Assembly (NCBI GenBank): GCA_001825565.1
Contig: MHXM01000133.1
Location: 6,593-12,238 of the forward strand
Direction of reading: 5' to 3'
DNA: 5,646 nucleotides
From: Desulfuromonadaceae bacterium GWC2_58_13
GTDB taxonomy: Bacteria > Desulfobacterota > Desulfuromonadia > Desulfuromonadales > Trichloromonadaceae
The translations under genes were made by a program, and so were the position numbers. The notes under the pieces are model-generated. The model was not told where the DNA came from, searched no databases, and saw only the letters and a program-made list of their open reading frames with translations. Each line of letters starts with the position of its first letter. The first letter of the stretch is position 1. Of this stretch, positions 5,609-5,646 are shown piece by piece.

Positions 5609-5646
5609 AGGGGGGGACTGGACGGGAATTCACTTTTGCCGTCAAG
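5609..5646. other. Unassigned window end
   Basis: These last 38 bases start with a run of G's and contain no start codon with a ribosome binding site, no obvious open frame and no repeat I can assign. They are probably intergenic. Confidence 0.4.

Noticed and set aside
1..5646. CRISPR arrays, tRNA/rRNA genes, transposases, toxin-antitoxin or defence genes
   Set aside because: I saw no regularly spaced repeats, no tRNA-like cloverleaf and no matching protein motifs; the window is fully used by metal-cofactor genes and short gaps.

Overview
The window is a compact stretch of high-GC bacterial DNA read entirely on the + strand. It is devoted to molybdenum/tungsten cofactor (Moco/Wco) biology. 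The gene content is an fdhD-mobA fusion, tupABC, moeA, mobB and a short TatA with an FG-hinge and KLP motif. With the high GC and AAGGAG-type ribosome binding sites, this suggests an anaerobic deltaproteobacterium of the Desulfuromonadales/Geobacter type. That assignment is inferred from protein style and gene order, not from a marker gene.

Layout: (1) 3-1088, the 3' part of a gene whose product joins the C-terminal half of FdhD (formate dehydrogenase sulfurtransferase) to a complete MobA (Moco guanylyltransferase); its start lies outside the window. (2) 1075-1285, a promoter with a perfect TATAAT box followed by a structured leader of about 175 nt. The leader is probably a Moco/Tuco-class riboswitch, and one of its stem strands is complementary to the tupA ribosome binding site. 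(3) 1286-4696, a tight operon tupA-tupB-tupC-moeA: the tungstate-binding protein, permease and ATPase of an ABC importer, then the molybdenum (or tungsten) insertase. (4) 4692-4765, a REP-like paired palindrome that begins inside the last codon of moeA. (5) 4787-5296, mobB, the P-loop partner of MobA. (6) 5363-5548, a small tatA, followed by a long perfect-looking hairpin at 5568-5608. The last ~40 bases show no recognisable gene.

The genes form one pathway. TupABC imports the oxyanion. MoeA inserts the metal into molybdopterin. MobA, helped by MobB, attaches GMP to make the bis-MGD form. FdhD sulfurates that cofactor for formate dehydrogenase. TatA contributes to export of the folded metalloenzymes. 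The gene families themselves are known. The most notable features are the FdhD-MobA fusion, the riboswitch-like leader with a built-in RBS-sequestering alternative, the pairing of tupABC with a moeA that might be tungsten-oriented, and the REP-like doublet. I did not find an undescribed biological system here.
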